Positions 8,901-17,278 of a DNA stretch of 42,000 bases are shown piece after piece; position 1 is the stretch's first letter; the number at the start of each line of letters is the position of its first letter. Source of the DNA: a virus; the IMG/VR virus record IMGVR_UViG_3300035180_000489, positions 1 through 42,000 of that record; one strand, 5' to 3'. Made by a program: the position numbers and the translations under genes. The notes under the pieces were generated by a model. The model was not told the DNA's origin. It saw only the letters and a list, made by a program, of their open reading frames with translations, and ran no database searches.

Positions 8901-9978
8901 TGTACAGCTCTTGCATTGTACCTGCGCCAAAGAAGTCAGGAGGTTTGCCGAATACAGTTACACCTGAACGTCTAGCATAAGGAGACGCAACAAATGCCTT
9001 TCCGTCACCTGGAAATCCAAATAATTCATGGGAACCGTCAGTAAAGAACATTCGAGCGACGTCACGCTGATTGTATTGTGAGAACACAAGACAGGAAACA
9101 TCGCTAACACCCTTTTTCATATTGGGTGAATCAATACCCGACCAATCTACGGTAAGACCGATTACAGGTGAAGTTACATTTGTGATAGGATCGTACTCAT
9201 ACATCAACCCTCCCGCGCCCCCGGAGAAGAACTCGTAGACGGGAATGAAATAAGGTTCTGTTTCAGACCAACCAACGGAACCTAACGCTCGATACGCCCA
9301 CCCTGTGTTATGTACAGTCCAAAGCGAATGTACGGTTGGAGTTCCACTTGTAACTGAACTGCAAACTTCGAATGTTAAGATAGGCATTTGACCTGAGCCA
9401 CCAAGATTCAGGCCTTCGATAAACACTGATGAACGTCCGCGATATGCAGGAGCGTTACCAACACCGACCGCAGCCTCATATGTTGGGTCAGGCATTTGCG
9501 TGTCGGACCCGTCGTAAAAACGAATCTCACGCCACGTGTTAGTCTTAGCGCTAGCGGTAATAGTCGCTGCATCCGCGTCAGCAGACATTGACCACACTAG
9601 CTTGCCGTTCGACCATACCCGACGCAGTTTGGCCATCGGGTTAATTGACGTTTCAATGAGTACGTCAATCTCATATGAATAGTTTGTAGAGTCAACTCCA
9701 CCACCGCCTTTACCCTGATGAGTCACATTGGCGACAGCACGCTTGTCTGAATACCAAGCATAGACGCCTGCTGTTCGAGGAGAACCTTCGAGATACGATA
9801 GTGGAGACCCAAAGCTAGCCTGGGGTGCTTTTAAGTCAGTGAGCTTGGCACCTTCCATCTTCTTTGCGGGCGCGGTAGCACCATAGACCGCCATGCCTGC
9901 TGCAAACCCGAGTTGCGGGTTCTCTGTGACGTAGCCAACAACGACACCGACTATGACTGCTGCTACTTCACGAGCCAT
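5953..9978 (-). CDS. Tail tip hub / host-specificity protein (gene transfer agent gp15 / lambda J type)
   Basis: At 1341 residues this is the largest protein here. Its place after DUF2460, DUF2163 and NlpC/P60 genes is that of the large hub protein of the Rhodobacter gene transfer agent and related siphophages. A hydrophobic N-terminus (VAAVIVGVVVGYVTENPQLGFAAGMAVYG) is followed by a hub region. The central part (about 500 to 800) has LMAGYFFEAVEGPKIKFVKRGG and YPELECTDVIRV, as in the putative phage tail protein domain of hub proteins. Two regions look inserted or added. About 226-446 and 1065-1320 contain repeated strands such as LMYEYDPITN, LIHQFDLSTM, TIFDIATG and VLLIDPVTG, like blades of WD/YVTN-type propellers. 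The start overlaps the peptidase gene by 11 bases. Confidence 0.85.
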   Translation of the reverse strand: MAREVAAVIVGVVVGYVTENPQLGFAAGMAVYGATAPAKKMEGAKLTDLKAPQASFGSPLSYLEGSPRTAGVYAWYSDKRAVANVTHQGKGGGGVDSTNYSYEIDVLIETSINPMAKLRRVWSNGKLVWSMSADADAATITASAKTNTWREIRFYDGSDTQMPDPTYEAAVGVGNAPAYRGRSSVFIEGLNLGGSGQMPILTFEVCSSVTSGTPTVHSLWTVHNTGWAYRALGSVGWSETEPYFIPVYEFFSGGAGGLMYEYDPITNVTSPVIGLTVDWSGIDSPNMKKGVSDVSCLVFSQYNQRDVARMFFTDGSHELFGFPGDGKAFVASPYARRSGVTVFGKPPDFFGAGTMQELYKFPGPVGTGGLAYNIYSIAIGDNVVYALGTDGLIHQFDLSTMVETTPIGLPYIYPGNTTADIVTNAAGDLFLFGNGSNGWLYKRVAGAWVLVMQGLLTLGVLPTVSDTLAAPPAIVGSTLFNANGTIHAGSLAFSQTFNAVAEPLDQVVRRLCLRTGLLTDADIDVTDLDGDTVRAFAVTQVSPTRNAIETLMAGYFFEAVEGPKIKFVKRGGAPVLTIPYSKLGASINEQVQQLPIKRLNDIELPARVTIKYANMNNDFQDGSESGDRLVTQSTAEQVLQLLIGFTPSEAKKVADVFTNDLAVSSISIGPISVGREYPELECTDVIRVVGKTGTVFRTRIQRATRARGVTTFELVLDDASVITSVVTTDEDYTSSESVALKTEATAKYLDTAIFSDADDDCGFYAVMKGPSAGQLYDSLDNVIFTKCADFSARSVYGVCTTTMPSWTGGSVFDEASVLRVNVDKGELSSTTISAMLASNKVNSCAIGTSDRIELCQFRTATLVSSSPNIYDLTGWIRGARGTEQMSSGHVADEMFVLLTTAARRVTKSSTELGILEYYKPVRIGGVLSDVVAETFTNYGKGKKPFAPVNMRFDGSSVTWDRRSRLATRFSSSLGMYVPLGESSESYDVEFLDGSDVVLSTKTVNEPSVTIDGISLAWKFADDTAQFVLEAAGETVCVRYNSGVPWGMVYKLTALHARTDYKFIPYHTYQSLITGMVVIGSDVYYSFIDGANPSQILKSSISDLQTITAIYTAPATADLASGICTDGTSIFARQMYTGNVIRLDSTLTVIDTYATPTGSPVQASGGYLWVAGNPSLSIPNKKIEISTGTITTYSGFNGYFYINGSLGYTLYSDHVTIFDIATGVDLFTYAATQCPFAQVQFVEALGCIAVAGRRALIGAPFGYVLLIDPVTGLEVGTIDIPNLYMIAGGSATKLYVTTQRTVGSATYFETFAYEVTAISPVKVRVYQISTVVGRGYPSTLTL

Positions 9979-10414
9979 ATTCTACTCCAGAAATAGCATA
10001 CGCTTGCACAATTCTTGCGCGCCAAACAGGAGCAAGTCGATGCTCAACTACCCTTGGCGGTCGAGCATGGCTATATGCGTGGATCATTGTCAGACTACCG
10101 TCGTAGATTTTTCCAACGATTGCCATATGTTGCGGTTGAGACTCAAAGCACATGAGTAGAACGTGCCCACAGGCGAGATCTTGCAGTGCAACCCTGTCCA
10201 TGTGAGCGTCGCAACCAGCTTTCAGCGTAACCCCATCGGGTATCCGATTATAACCATTTTTGTCAAAATCAAGTGCGACAAGACCAAGCTCGCGGGCAAC
10301 ACCAATCACAAGCCCAATACAGTCAACAGCGGAACCCTTCATTCGCTGCTGGTGAGCGTAAGGCGTGTCCAACCAGGACCGCGCCGTTTGCATGACTAGA
10401 ATGCCTGTGGTCAT
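9968..10414 (-). CDS. NlpC/P60 family tail tip cysteine peptidase
   Basis: This 148-residue protein is a murein peptidase or amidase of the phage tail tip. It is probably used to open peptidoglycan during DNA entry or acts as a structural tip subunit. The catalytic triad is visible as Cys32 in KGSAVDCIGLV, His96 in PQHMAIV and His112 in MIHAYS. The WLDTPYAHQ stretch before the Cys is the usual lead-in of the family. The start overlaps the stop of the DUF2163 gene by four bases, and gene order matches gene transfer agent g13-g14-g15. Confidence 0.92.
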   Translation of the reverse strand: MTTGILVMQTARSWLDTPYAHQQRMKGSAVDCIGLVIGVARELGLVALDFDKNGYNRIPDGVTLKAGCDAHMDRVALQDLACGHVLLMCFESQPQHMAIVGKIYDGSLTMIHAYSHARPPRVVEHRLAPVWRARIVQAYAISGVEYGS

Positions 10415-11289
10415 TCGTTCACCGGCAATGCAGTAAGGCCGTCTAATCCTCCAAGATGCGGTTCACCTTGAAAGTTAAGGATATTGCTAAACTTGGCAAT
10501 GCAATCACTTATGCCAGAAGGGTTTGCGCTAGTACGTTCGTGTCGTTTCTGACATCCAGTAATCGCGTTGAACGTATCACCAATAGTTATATCAAACCAC
10601 ATAGGAATGACCAACGTGAAGACGCCACTTTCAAATACTTTCACTTTCTGTGCATACGCAGGATTCGCGTTCGGGCCACTTGTAAATTCGACAGAACCTT
10701 CTTTGAACCATTCGGACGCTTGTGTAGCCGCAGACGCTGTAAAAACTTGCTTTGACGTTACGCCTGTAACGGTCAATGCGAACGTATGCGGAATTAGATT
10801 AACTTTACATCGGTTATCACCGAGCTTGGCAATACAAGTCTTGCTAGTCACTGCGCCAAGAGATTGTTGCAGAGCTTGTTTTAACCCGCGGAACTCAATG
10901 GTCCACATCGAGTTGTCGTTCAGTTGTGCTTCACCAGTCCTACCACGACGTGACGGAGTTTGGCCCTGCGTCAAGTCTTGATGATTGACGTCGAAGATTG
11001 AGAATTGTGCGTTGTCCCACAACCCCGCAGCAAGTTCAACTTGTGTCAGAAGTGTTGTCCCAGGAATGACAGTTACTTCAAGATTCTCAACATCTAATCC
11101 TGAGGATTGCGTGGAGTCACTTGGCGTGAATCCTGGATAATATGTGGTCCCGTCAAAGTCGAACTTCTTAGCAGCGGAAGTCAATCCGAGTGTCATACCA
11201 TCACGCCTGACAACCTTCAAACAAGCTGCCAAAGTTGTGCAGCGCAACAAATGATGCGCTGCCAGTGTGATAGGAATTACTTGGCTCAT
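10411..11289 (-). CDS. DUF2163 / BR0599-type tail tip protein with four conserved cysteines
   Basis: This 292-residue protein corresponds to gp13 of the gene transfer agent and is comparable in position to lambda gpL. The N-terminal half carries LVVRRDG-like strands, FDGTTYYPGF and SGLDVENLEV. The C-terminal half has Cys152 and Cys161 (nine apart), then Cys246 in TGCQKR and Cys263 in SDCIAKFSNILNFQGEP, ending HLGGLDGLT. Four cysteines so placed match the C-terminal domain that in lambda gpL binds an iron-sulfur cluster. Cluster binding here is inference. It overlaps both neighbours by four bases. Confidence 0.85.
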   Translation of the reverse strand: MSQVIPITLAAHHLLRCTTLAACLKVVRRDGMTLGLTSAAKKFDFDGTTYYPGFTPSDSTQSSGLDVENLEVTVIPGTTLLTQVELAAGLWDNAQFSIFDVNHQDLTQGQTPSRRGRTGEAQLNDNSMWTIEFRGLKQALQQSLGAVTSKTCIAKLGDNRCKVNLIPHTFALTVTGVTSKQVFTASAATQASEWFKEGSVEFTSGPNANPAYAQKVKVFESGVFTLVIPMWFDITIGDTFNAITGCQKRHERTSANPSGISDCIAKFSNILNFQGEPHLGGLDGLTALPVNE

Positions 11290-11906
11290 GTCAATAGAAG
11301 CTCTTCCAGCTTAACCGAGTCGGGTTGGACATAAGGGTTGTAGGCGTTCACTTCGAGCGATCCATGCCAGTCGTCATCCACGAACGTAACAGGTACATCG
11401 AATTCACCGGTCCACGTATAGGTATCGCCTGATGTGTGGCCACTAATCGTTGCGATACCTGTAGTATAATCCACGGTCGCTGTAGCGAGTGTGACCACAC
11501 TGCTACGAGTCCGCCAAATCAGCACAGTTGTCAGCACTGGTTTATAGATGTCCCGTAGAACGGTTGCTCCGCCGAACGTATACTTGCGCTGAAGCTGATA
11601 GGTGGCGCCAGTAATCAACGTCAGCTTGCTGTTGGCTTGCGTAGCTTCGAAGTCACGCCAATCTTTAAACCGGAACCCCTCATACGGCGTCATCATAACG
11701 ACGTACCACAAGTCCAGCACAGATTGATAGTACGCCTTTGTCTTCAGGCCGTAACTGATATCGTACTTGTGGAGCGCGGCGGTGGCAGAGAAATTCTGCA
11801 GGAGTTGCCCGTTAGGAAGATACGTCTTGATACGACCCGGGACTGTAGGCCCACCAGTGCTACCACGTTCGATGTTCTCGTCCATGCGGGATTCGAGAAA
11901 GCTCAT
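11286..11906 (-). CDS. DUF2460-type distal tail protein
   Basis: This 206-residue protein matches the gene transfer agent gp12 type. It has an early GGPTVPGRIKTYLPNGQ, then LKTKAYYQSVLDLWYVVM and the conserved FRFKDWRDFEATQ, followed by QRKYTFGGATVLRDIYKPV. It ends with a small beta domain (TVDYTTGIATISG, FDVPVTFVDDDW). Such proteins form the ring at the distal end of the tail tube and carry the hub. The gene lies between the tape measure and DUF2163 genes with four-base overlaps on both sides. Confidence 0.88.
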   Translation of the reverse strand: MSFLESRMDENIERGSTGGPTVPGRIKTYLPNGQLLQNFSATAALHKYDISYGLKTKAYYQSVLDLWYVVMMTPYEGFRFKDWRDFEATQANSKLTLITGATYQLQRKYTFGGATVLRDIYKPVLTTVLIWRTRSSVVTLATATVDYTTGIATISGHTSGDTYTWTGEFDVPVTFVDDDWHGSLEVNAYNPYVQPDSVKLEELLLT

Positions 11907-14900
11907 GCGTTACCTCTTGCAGTGTGGCGCTGGATAACTCGGCCAGCTTGAACCGCCGCTTGTGCAGTTGTCTGTGAATTCGTTCCGGGTGAGAAGTGTT
12001 GATGGATTTCAATAGGCCTCATATTGGATCCGCCATTCGAACCGCCTTGAGCAGCTATCTGAGCAGCGGTTGTGAATGCAGCATTATCTGAGGCAGGCAT
12101 AACACGTTCACCTTTATGAATCATGGCAACCATATCGCTAGGAACATAGTCTGTTCCAGTATCGAGGAATGCTCCATAATCAATAAATAAACTTGACAAA
12201 GTGCTATCTGCAGCCGCATTTTCGAGAGCTCCGTAAGATAGCGAAGCCGCGCTAACGCCTGATGAACCAAACAATGAGCTGGCCCAACTACTAAGACCTT
12301 GGCCCATACTGCTGCCCATAAACGATTTGCCAAGCTGACCTAAGAGGCCATAGTTATTCCCACCACCTCCAGACGAACTACCTCCAGATCTAGAATTATC
12401 TCCACTTCCAAATAGATTCTGTAGAACACTGCCAATTCCGTTGCTTCGTTTGCCACCGCCACCGCCACCGCCACCGCCACCACCACCGGAATTATCTCCA
12501 AATAGTCCTCCAAAAAGACTATCGTATAGCATATCTCCAAGTCGCTTACTAATAATATCTAAAAGCGTATTGTTCATGCTCTGAGCAAAATCTTGAATCG
12601 CGTGTTTACCGCTTTCAGATCCGCTAAGAACTTTCTTAAATATATTTCCAAAACCGTCCTCAACCGCTTTCATATACTGTATCTGGTCTGGAGAGACCAT
12701 AGCTTCAACAGTAGCGTTCTTAGTTGATAGTTTGTCGAGATCAATAACAGCTTGGTCGTTACCAGATGCAACTGCAAGTTCGCGAAGCTTTGCAATGAGA
12801 ATGTCAAGTTCTCTAGCTTCCTGTTTCATCAACGCGATCTTACGATCCTCAGCGGCGCTATGGCTCAATTGACCGTTACGCTCGAGATCGTTAATCTCTG
12901 AGATCTTGTCCGCATATACAGTCTGAATCTGGTTGATCTCAATCTTATGTTGCTGATACTCGACTGCCGCTTTTGAGCGAGCCATTGCTGTATCAGCTTC
13001 TTCTTTTGTAATGCGGCCGTTTAGAACAAGTATATCTAACTTCGCTTTAAGTTCTTCTTGGATGTGCAAGAGCTCTGCTGCGTGACGTTGACTGCTAGTC
13101 TGCAGAAGCTGACGTTGAATATCGATTGCATCTCTATCCAACTTGTTCAGAGCGGCTTTCTTATCGGACTCGTTTTGGTCCGTTCCAGATTCGAGTTTGT
13201 TCTTAACTGCCGCGATCTGTGTATCAATGCGATTAACGCCAGCTTGGTTCTTTGCTTTCTCGAATGCAGCGCGTTCTTTGTTCAGCGCAATAAGTTCAGC
13301 CTCAACCGCAGTCTCAAGCGCAACTTGTTTGTCGCTGTAGTAAACCTCGACCGATAGTAAGCCTTCCTTATAAAGACTGTTCAAGATTCGAACGCTAGTG
13401 CGAAGCTGGTCTTCTTCTTGTTTGAATTGATTTGCAGCAAGATCAGCATCTGCATTATAACGGGAACCACGACTAGATTTAGGAACGTTCTCGGGTGGAA
13501 CAGAAGATCCGAACAGACGAGCTTTGACACGAGCTACTGATCTATTGCCCTCATGGCCATAATCAGGATTGTTTGCCGCTGCGCCACCGTGGCCTTCGTT
13601 CCCATAGTTAGGATTGATAGGCCACGGATTTATCGGATGAAGAAATTTGTACGCAGCTTCTTTAGCAGGGTCTGTTACGTTGGTGGCAAATCGAGCTTCA
13701 ACTCCTGCATTGTTCGCGCTAACAGCAGCGTCAGCTTGAGCCTTACTCATCATTCCAAAGAATTGCTTCGACCGAATCCAAGCGTTCTCAATAGTGGTAA
13801 CGAAACGATCAGCCCATCCGATTGCTGTCGTAATCATACGGTCAAGACCTGCGGTAAACTCTGCGTGATTATTTTCCATCCAACCACGGATCAATTCACC
13901 TATCTTAAAGCCTGCTTCCCAAGACAGACCAATCCTAAGTATCGCTCCAAACAATACGCCAATAACGCCAACAAACGTAGTAACCGCCGCACCAGCAGTA
14001 GACATCCAGACCGGAATAGCTAGTATTCCGGTCATCGATCCTAGCATTTTAATAATGCCACCGCTAGCAATGCCGAATAATGAGCTCATGCCCGCTATAG
14101 CGAGCCCCACGCTAACAAAGGCCGCTGCCCACAGCGTCAATTCCGCAACTACAGGATGCTCGGTAAAGAATGCCGACAAACCTTGAACCAGAGAAGTCAA
14201 TCCTGCCGCTACCGCCGTAATCGTGGGCAATAGCGTCGTGCCCATTACGATTGCCAGATTATCAACCTGGGCTCTAAACGCTTCAAGATTTGCTTTAGCA
14301 GTCTTGATATTGTTCTGATACTGTTCTTGGTTCGTACCTGCCTGGTTGATATTGGTCGCGTCCTTTTCTAGTAACTGACCACGAGTGATCATCATAGAAA
14401 GAGGCTGCGCAGCTTGTCGGTCCGGAAATAGCTTATTCAGCGTTCGGTTTACAGCCGCATCGTCAGTGAGATCAATGCCCGCACGAATCATTGCGGGCTT
14501 GAGAATGTTCTGGACCCACTCGTAAGGGTTTCGTTGGAATTCGTCTATTCCAACAACCGTCAGATCGCTCTTGGAACGGTTAACATTACCCTGTGAAGTC
14601 CATTTCGGTTCATCAATCAGACCGAGACGAGCCCTCTCACGCTGTGACTCGTTATTACCTCGTCCCATAAGATCGGACTGCAATGTGGTCAACATTGTAC
14701 CGATTGCACCGCCTTGACCGCCTTGCGACTTGATCTGTTCGATCATTGACGCAAAGATAGGCATGAAGCCTATGTCGAACGTTTGCCCGAGGCCTCCTTT
14801 TGAATACTGCAAATTGCCAAGAATCTGATTAGCATCAACACGACCTTGTGTCGCTGCGTAGATCTTGCTGAACATATCAAGTTCAGCTTGCATTTTATTC

Positions 14901-15802
14901 GGGTCTTGCGTAGCATTCCGTTGCTCTAGTGCTTTCGCAATTAGCAACATGCTATTCATGTCGAATACTTTACCTTCGGGAGTAGCCATCTTCATGTTGA
15001 AGGCCGCTTGAGCAAACGGCGTCAGCATGTGGATAGCTTCCACTACGGAACCAGTAGCGTTCCGTAGATCGATACCCATCTCAAGGGTTTCGTTCTTATT
15101 GAACTGCGGAATAGCTACAGACGCAGCGTTCGCAGCCCCAATCAGTCCGGCGTTTTCATCCGGAGTGACTTTCATGTTTAGGAGTCGAGTCTGAGTTGTC
15201 TCGTAATTGACCGCTTGTCTGCCGGCGTCAATAATACCCTTCTTGATCTCGAGCGCGCCCCAAATCTCTGCAACACCTTTCAATGTTTGCCTGAGACTAG
15301 ATGCTTGGGAATTTGCGTCTGAAAGACCGGTCGCCATTTGCGCCGATCCTAGCGATAGACCTGCACTAGCGGCCTTAGCGGCACCGCTTATCTCGGCTAA
15401 TGCTACGCCAGTTCCTGCAAGACTAGCTTTGACTTTACTAAGAGTTCCGCCAAGCGACGCCATCGCTTGTTCAAGGGCGTAAATTCCAACACCAGATGAA
15501 CTTGCTTTATTTCCGATGTTGCCGACTGCGGTAGCTACGCCTGTACTGGATGCTTTGACAACATCCAGAGCAGCTCCGACCATTGTCAGACTCTGAGCGA
15601 ACACACTTAGGCCAATAGAGCTCTTTGAAGCAGCTTCGTTGACGCTATTGATACCGAGCGCAATACGCTCAAGGTTCTTACCAACGCCTACGGACGAGAC
15701 CTTCAGTTTCTCGAGACGCTCAATGAAAGCAATGATTGGGCCGCTGGCTACATCAGTCAGCGTTAAGACCATCTTAATGTTCAGGTCTTCTGCCACAATC
15801 AC
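11903..15802 (-). CDS. Tail tape measure protein
   Basis: At 1299 residues and right after the tail chaperones, this is the tape measure. It sets tail length; at about 0.15 nm per residue a tail near 190 nm would follow. The N-terminal part has repeated alanine/serine-rich helical segments. Residues of about 560 to 650 hold several hydrophobic stretches (LTLWAAAFVSVGLAIAG, TTFVGVIGVLFGAILRIG) that may form a membrane channel. A long charged coiled coil follows. The C-terminus carries GTDYVPSDMVAMIHKGERVM, the conserved ending of many tape measures. A run of 12 glycines near residue 1110 is encoded by a triplet repeat. The start overlaps the chaperone stop by four bases. Confidence 0.95.
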   Translation of the reverse strand: MIVAEDLNIKMVLTLTDVASGPIIAFIERLEKLKVSSVGVGKNLERIALGINSVNEAASKSSIGLSVFAQSLTMVGAALDVVKASSTGVATAVGNIGNKASSSGVGIYALEQAMASLGGTLSKVKASLAGTGVALAEISGAAKAASAGLSLGSAQMATGLSDANSQASSLRQTLKGVAEIWGALEIKKGIIDAGRQAVNYETTQTRLLNMKVTPDENAGLIGAANAASVAIPQFNKNETLEMGIDLRNATGSVVEAIHMLTPFAQAAFNMKMATPEGKVFDMNSMLLIAKALEQRNATQDPNKMQAELDMFSKIYAATQGRVDANQILGNLQYSKGGLGQTFDIGFMPIFASMIEQIKSQGGQGGAIGTMLTTLQSDLMGRGNNESQRERARLGLIDEPKWTSQGNVNRSKSDLTVVGIDEFQRNPYEWVQNILKPAMIRAGIDLTDDAAVNRTLNKLFPDRQAAQPLSMMITRGQLLEKDATNINQAGTNQEQYQNNIKTAKANLEAFRAQVDNLAIVMGTTLLPTITAVAAGLTSLVQGLSAFFTEHPVVAELTLWAAAFVSVGLAIAGMSSLFGIASGGIIKMLGSMTGILAIPVWMSTAGAAVTTFVGVIGVLFGAILRIGLSWEAGFKIGELIRGWMENNHAEFTAGLDRMITTAIGWADRFVTTIENAWIRSKQFFGMMSKAQADAAVSANNAGVEARFATNVTDPAKEAAYKFLHPINPWPINPNYGNEGHGGAAANNPDYGHEGNRSVARVKARLFGSSVPPENVPKSSRGSRYNADADLAANQFKQEEDQLRTSVRILNSLYKEGLLSVEVYYSDKQVALETAVEAELIALNKERAAFEKAKNQAGVNRIDTQIAAVKNKLESGTDQNESDKKAALNKLDRDAIDIQRQLLQTSSQRHAAELLHIQEELKAKLDILVLNGRITKEEADTAMARSKAAVEYQQHKIEINQIQTVYADKISEINDLERNGQLSHSAAEDRKIALMKQEARELDILIAKLRELAVASGNDQAVIDLDKLSTKNATVEAMVSPDQIQYMKAVEDGFGNIFKKVLSGSESGKHAIQDFAQSMNNTLLDIISKRLGDMLYDSLFGGLFGDNSGGGGGGGGGGGGKRSNGIGSVLQNLFGSGDNSRSGGSSSGGGGNNYGLLGQLGKSFMGSSMGQGLSSWASSLFGSSGVSAASLSYGALENAAADSTLSSLFIDYGAFLDTGTDYVPSDMVAMIHKGERVMPASDNAAFTTAAQIAAQGGSNGGSNMRPIEIHQHFSPGTNSQTTAQAAVQAGRVIQRHTARGNA
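12452..12488 (-). repeat. GCC/ACC triplet repeat coding for polyglycine in the tape measure
   Basis: About a dozen consecutive glycine codons (GGC, GGT read on the minus strand) form a simple triplet tract inside the tape measure gene, next to a Gly/Ser-rich linker. It is prone to slippage and could vary in length between isolates. Confidence 0.85.
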
Positions 15803-16041
15803 CCCTCTAGAGTACGCATCTGAGTTTCAAAGTCTTCTGGTGAACCCCACATGGCTGCTCGGGTTAACCGTGCAGCTCGCGCCTCTCGCTTCGCATTGAT
15901 ACGTGTTCCTTCTCGCAGGAACAAACGCATCTGGCCGAAGGTCATTCGCTGGATGGCGTCCCAGGAATGTCCGAAGCTAATGAGCTGGGCTGCAACGGCG
16001 CTCCATCCGAGACCTTCTGCACCGTATTCGTCAGCCCCCAC
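15799..16041 (-). CDS. Tail assembly chaperone, T-like part expressed by -1 frameshift
   Basis: From the ATG at 16041 this frame gives 80 residues, ending in a basic region (INAKREARAARLTRAAMWG) and METQMRT-like tail. It is more likely read as the C-terminal extension of the upstream chaperone. The frame is open from a TGA at 16078-16080, immediately next to the slippery run at 16071-16077. It lies in the -1 frame relative to the upstream gene. Frameshifting would join about 130 residues of the upstream protein to 90 residues of this frame (220 in total), as in lambda gpGT. The extension usually binds the tape measure, the next gene here. Confidence 0.85.
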   Translation of the reverse strand: MGADEYGAEGLGWSAVAAQLISFGHSWDAIQRMTFGQMRLFLREGTRINAKREARAARLTRAAMWGSPEDFETQMRTLEG

Positions 16042-16460
16042 TCCGCGAACTTGGGCAGGATCTTTCGGACGAAAAAATCAGAATTAGCCTTCAAGATCGC
16101 GTGCGCCAGGTCGAAGCCCTCATCGCCTGGCACTTTATCAAACCACTCCCGCGGTTTGCCGATAGCAAATGCAAAGAACTGAATCAATGCTTCGCCACCT
16201 TCTTCGAGCAACATTGGAAGCGACTCAAACCAGTTCGAGTTCGCTTGCAAGTTGACAGAGGCCTTACCGTCAGGGCCAGTAATCGGAATTGCGGAGAACG
16301 CTCCCGACTTCTGGATAACGGACGCAAGCGGTCGCACCAGCTTGATGGCTTTGGGATACTGCCCGAAGAATAGAGGTGTGACCACAATGGGTTCGCCATT
16401 GACAGTCACCTCGTGATCTGGCAGAAGGGTTTCCAGATCGCTCGGGTCAGTATCAGCCAC
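15942..16460 (-). CDS. Tail assembly chaperone, G-like part
   Basis: This 172-residue acidic protein lies between the tail tube and tape measure genes, where siphophages carry the G/GT chaperones. It begins MADTDPSDLETLLPDHEVTV, continues with VTPLFFGQYPKAIKLVRPL and LPMLLEEGGEALIQFFAFAIG, and ends in a low-complexity tail past the frameshift site. The unshifted product would keep the tape measure soluble in excess, and the shifted minority would recruit tube subunits. Family assignment rests on position, size and the frameshift. Confidence 0.88.
   Translation of the reverse strand: MADTDPSDLETLLPDHEVTVNGEPIVVTPLFFGQYPKAIKLVRPLASVIQKSGAFSAIPITGPDGKASVNLQANSNWFESLPMLLEEGGEALIQFFAFAIGKPREWFDKVPGDEGFDLAHAILKANSDFFVRKILPKFAEWGLTNTVQKVSDGAPLQPSSLASDIPGTPSSE
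16071..16077 (-). promoter_or_regulatory. Slippery heptamer T TTT TTC for programmed -1 frameshift
   Basis: Read on the minus strand the zero frame is GAT TTT TTC, giving the classic X XXY YYZ pattern T TTT TTC. In the -1 frame the triplet just before it is TGA, so the downstream frame opens exactly at this site. The shifted product continues RPKDPAQVRGVGADEYG with no stop. Confidence 0.87.
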
Positions 16461-16483
16461 GGTCGTTACTCAGTGAGAAAGGC

Positions 16484-17254
16484 TTACGCCTTTTCGAACG
16501 AGAAGAACTGCGACAGGTCGCCGACTTCGGTTGCCAGTGGGCGTGAACCGTCAATCAGCAACTCGCCGCCCAATTCGAACGCCATGTGCTTCTTGCCAAT
16601 GAAGTCGAACTTCTTAGCCATCTCCAGTTGCACTTGACGCACTTCCAAGATGGTAGGCTGATTGCCCTGCGCAGTGTTCAGGCCTGCCACTACGATGCGG
16701 TAGAACTTTTGGCCCAGCACGAACGCTTCGACTTTGCCGTTGTTCGCAGCGTAATCGTAGGCGACTGTGGTTGTGAACGGAGTGCCAACAGGCGCCGCGC
16801 TCGAACCTGGCAGGACGCGCAGCATACCGTGAGCCGCAGTGTCCAGGACGTAGTCGGTGTTGAGTACCGCACCAGCAACGACCACGTTGCTGACGCCGAT
16901 GTTGGCCAGCTTGACGTACTTGCCGTTAAACAACACGATGGATTCACCGGTCACGCTACCGCCAGCCTTCGCGCCGCTGTCGTCCCCCCATGTCGCCATG
17001 GCCCAGTTCTGGAGCTTCATGTCGAGTACGTTGATCTTCAACATGCAATCGGTTTCAGTCACAGGGTTCGCAGCCGTGAGGCCCTTGCCCGTGTACGATT
17101 CCTTGATCTTGTCCGTTTTCTGTGACACAGTCAAGTCGACGTTGTCAGCATCTCCAACCCAATCCAGGGCTCCAATGTCGGGACCGTTGAACGCACGTTC
17201 AACAATGAAGACCCGAGCTTGGCTCAGGATGTAGCTACTTTGAGCGAATGCCAT
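16484..17254 (-). CDS. Major tail tube protein
   Basis: This 256-residue protein precedes the chaperones and tape measure, the usual place of the tube subunit. It opens MAFAQSSYILSQARVFIVE, followed by WVGDADNVDLTVSQKTDKIKE and TETDCMLKINVLDMKLQNWAMATWG. This is the layout of one tube-protein class in which the N-terminal arm precedes a beta sandwich. A central insertion (GKYVKLANIGVSNVVVAGAVL ... YVLDTAAHGMLRVLPGS) looks like an added surface domain. The C-terminal strand KFDFIGKKHMAFELGGELLIDG is typical. GGAG lies 9 bases before the ATG. Confidence 0.85.
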   Translation of the reverse strand: MAFAQSSYILSQARVFIVERAFNGPDIGALDWVGDADNVDLTVSQKTDKIKESYTGKGLTAANPVTETDCMLKINVLDMKLQNWAMATWGDDSGAKAGGSVTGESIVLFNGKYVKLANIGVSNVVVAGAVLNTDYVLDTAAHGMLRVLPGSSAAPVGTPFTTTVAYDYAANNGKVEAFVLGQKFYRIVVAGLNTAQGNQPTILEVRQVQLEMAKKFDFIGKKHMAFELGGELLIDGSRPLATEVGDLSQFFSFEKA

Positions 17255-17278
17255 TTGGGGTTACTCCAGTGAGTTGGT

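Noticed and set aside
12452-12488. Triplet repeat as a possible regulatory or recombination site
   Set aside because: It is in frame and encodes a plain polyglycine linker in the tape measure, which is sufficient explanation.
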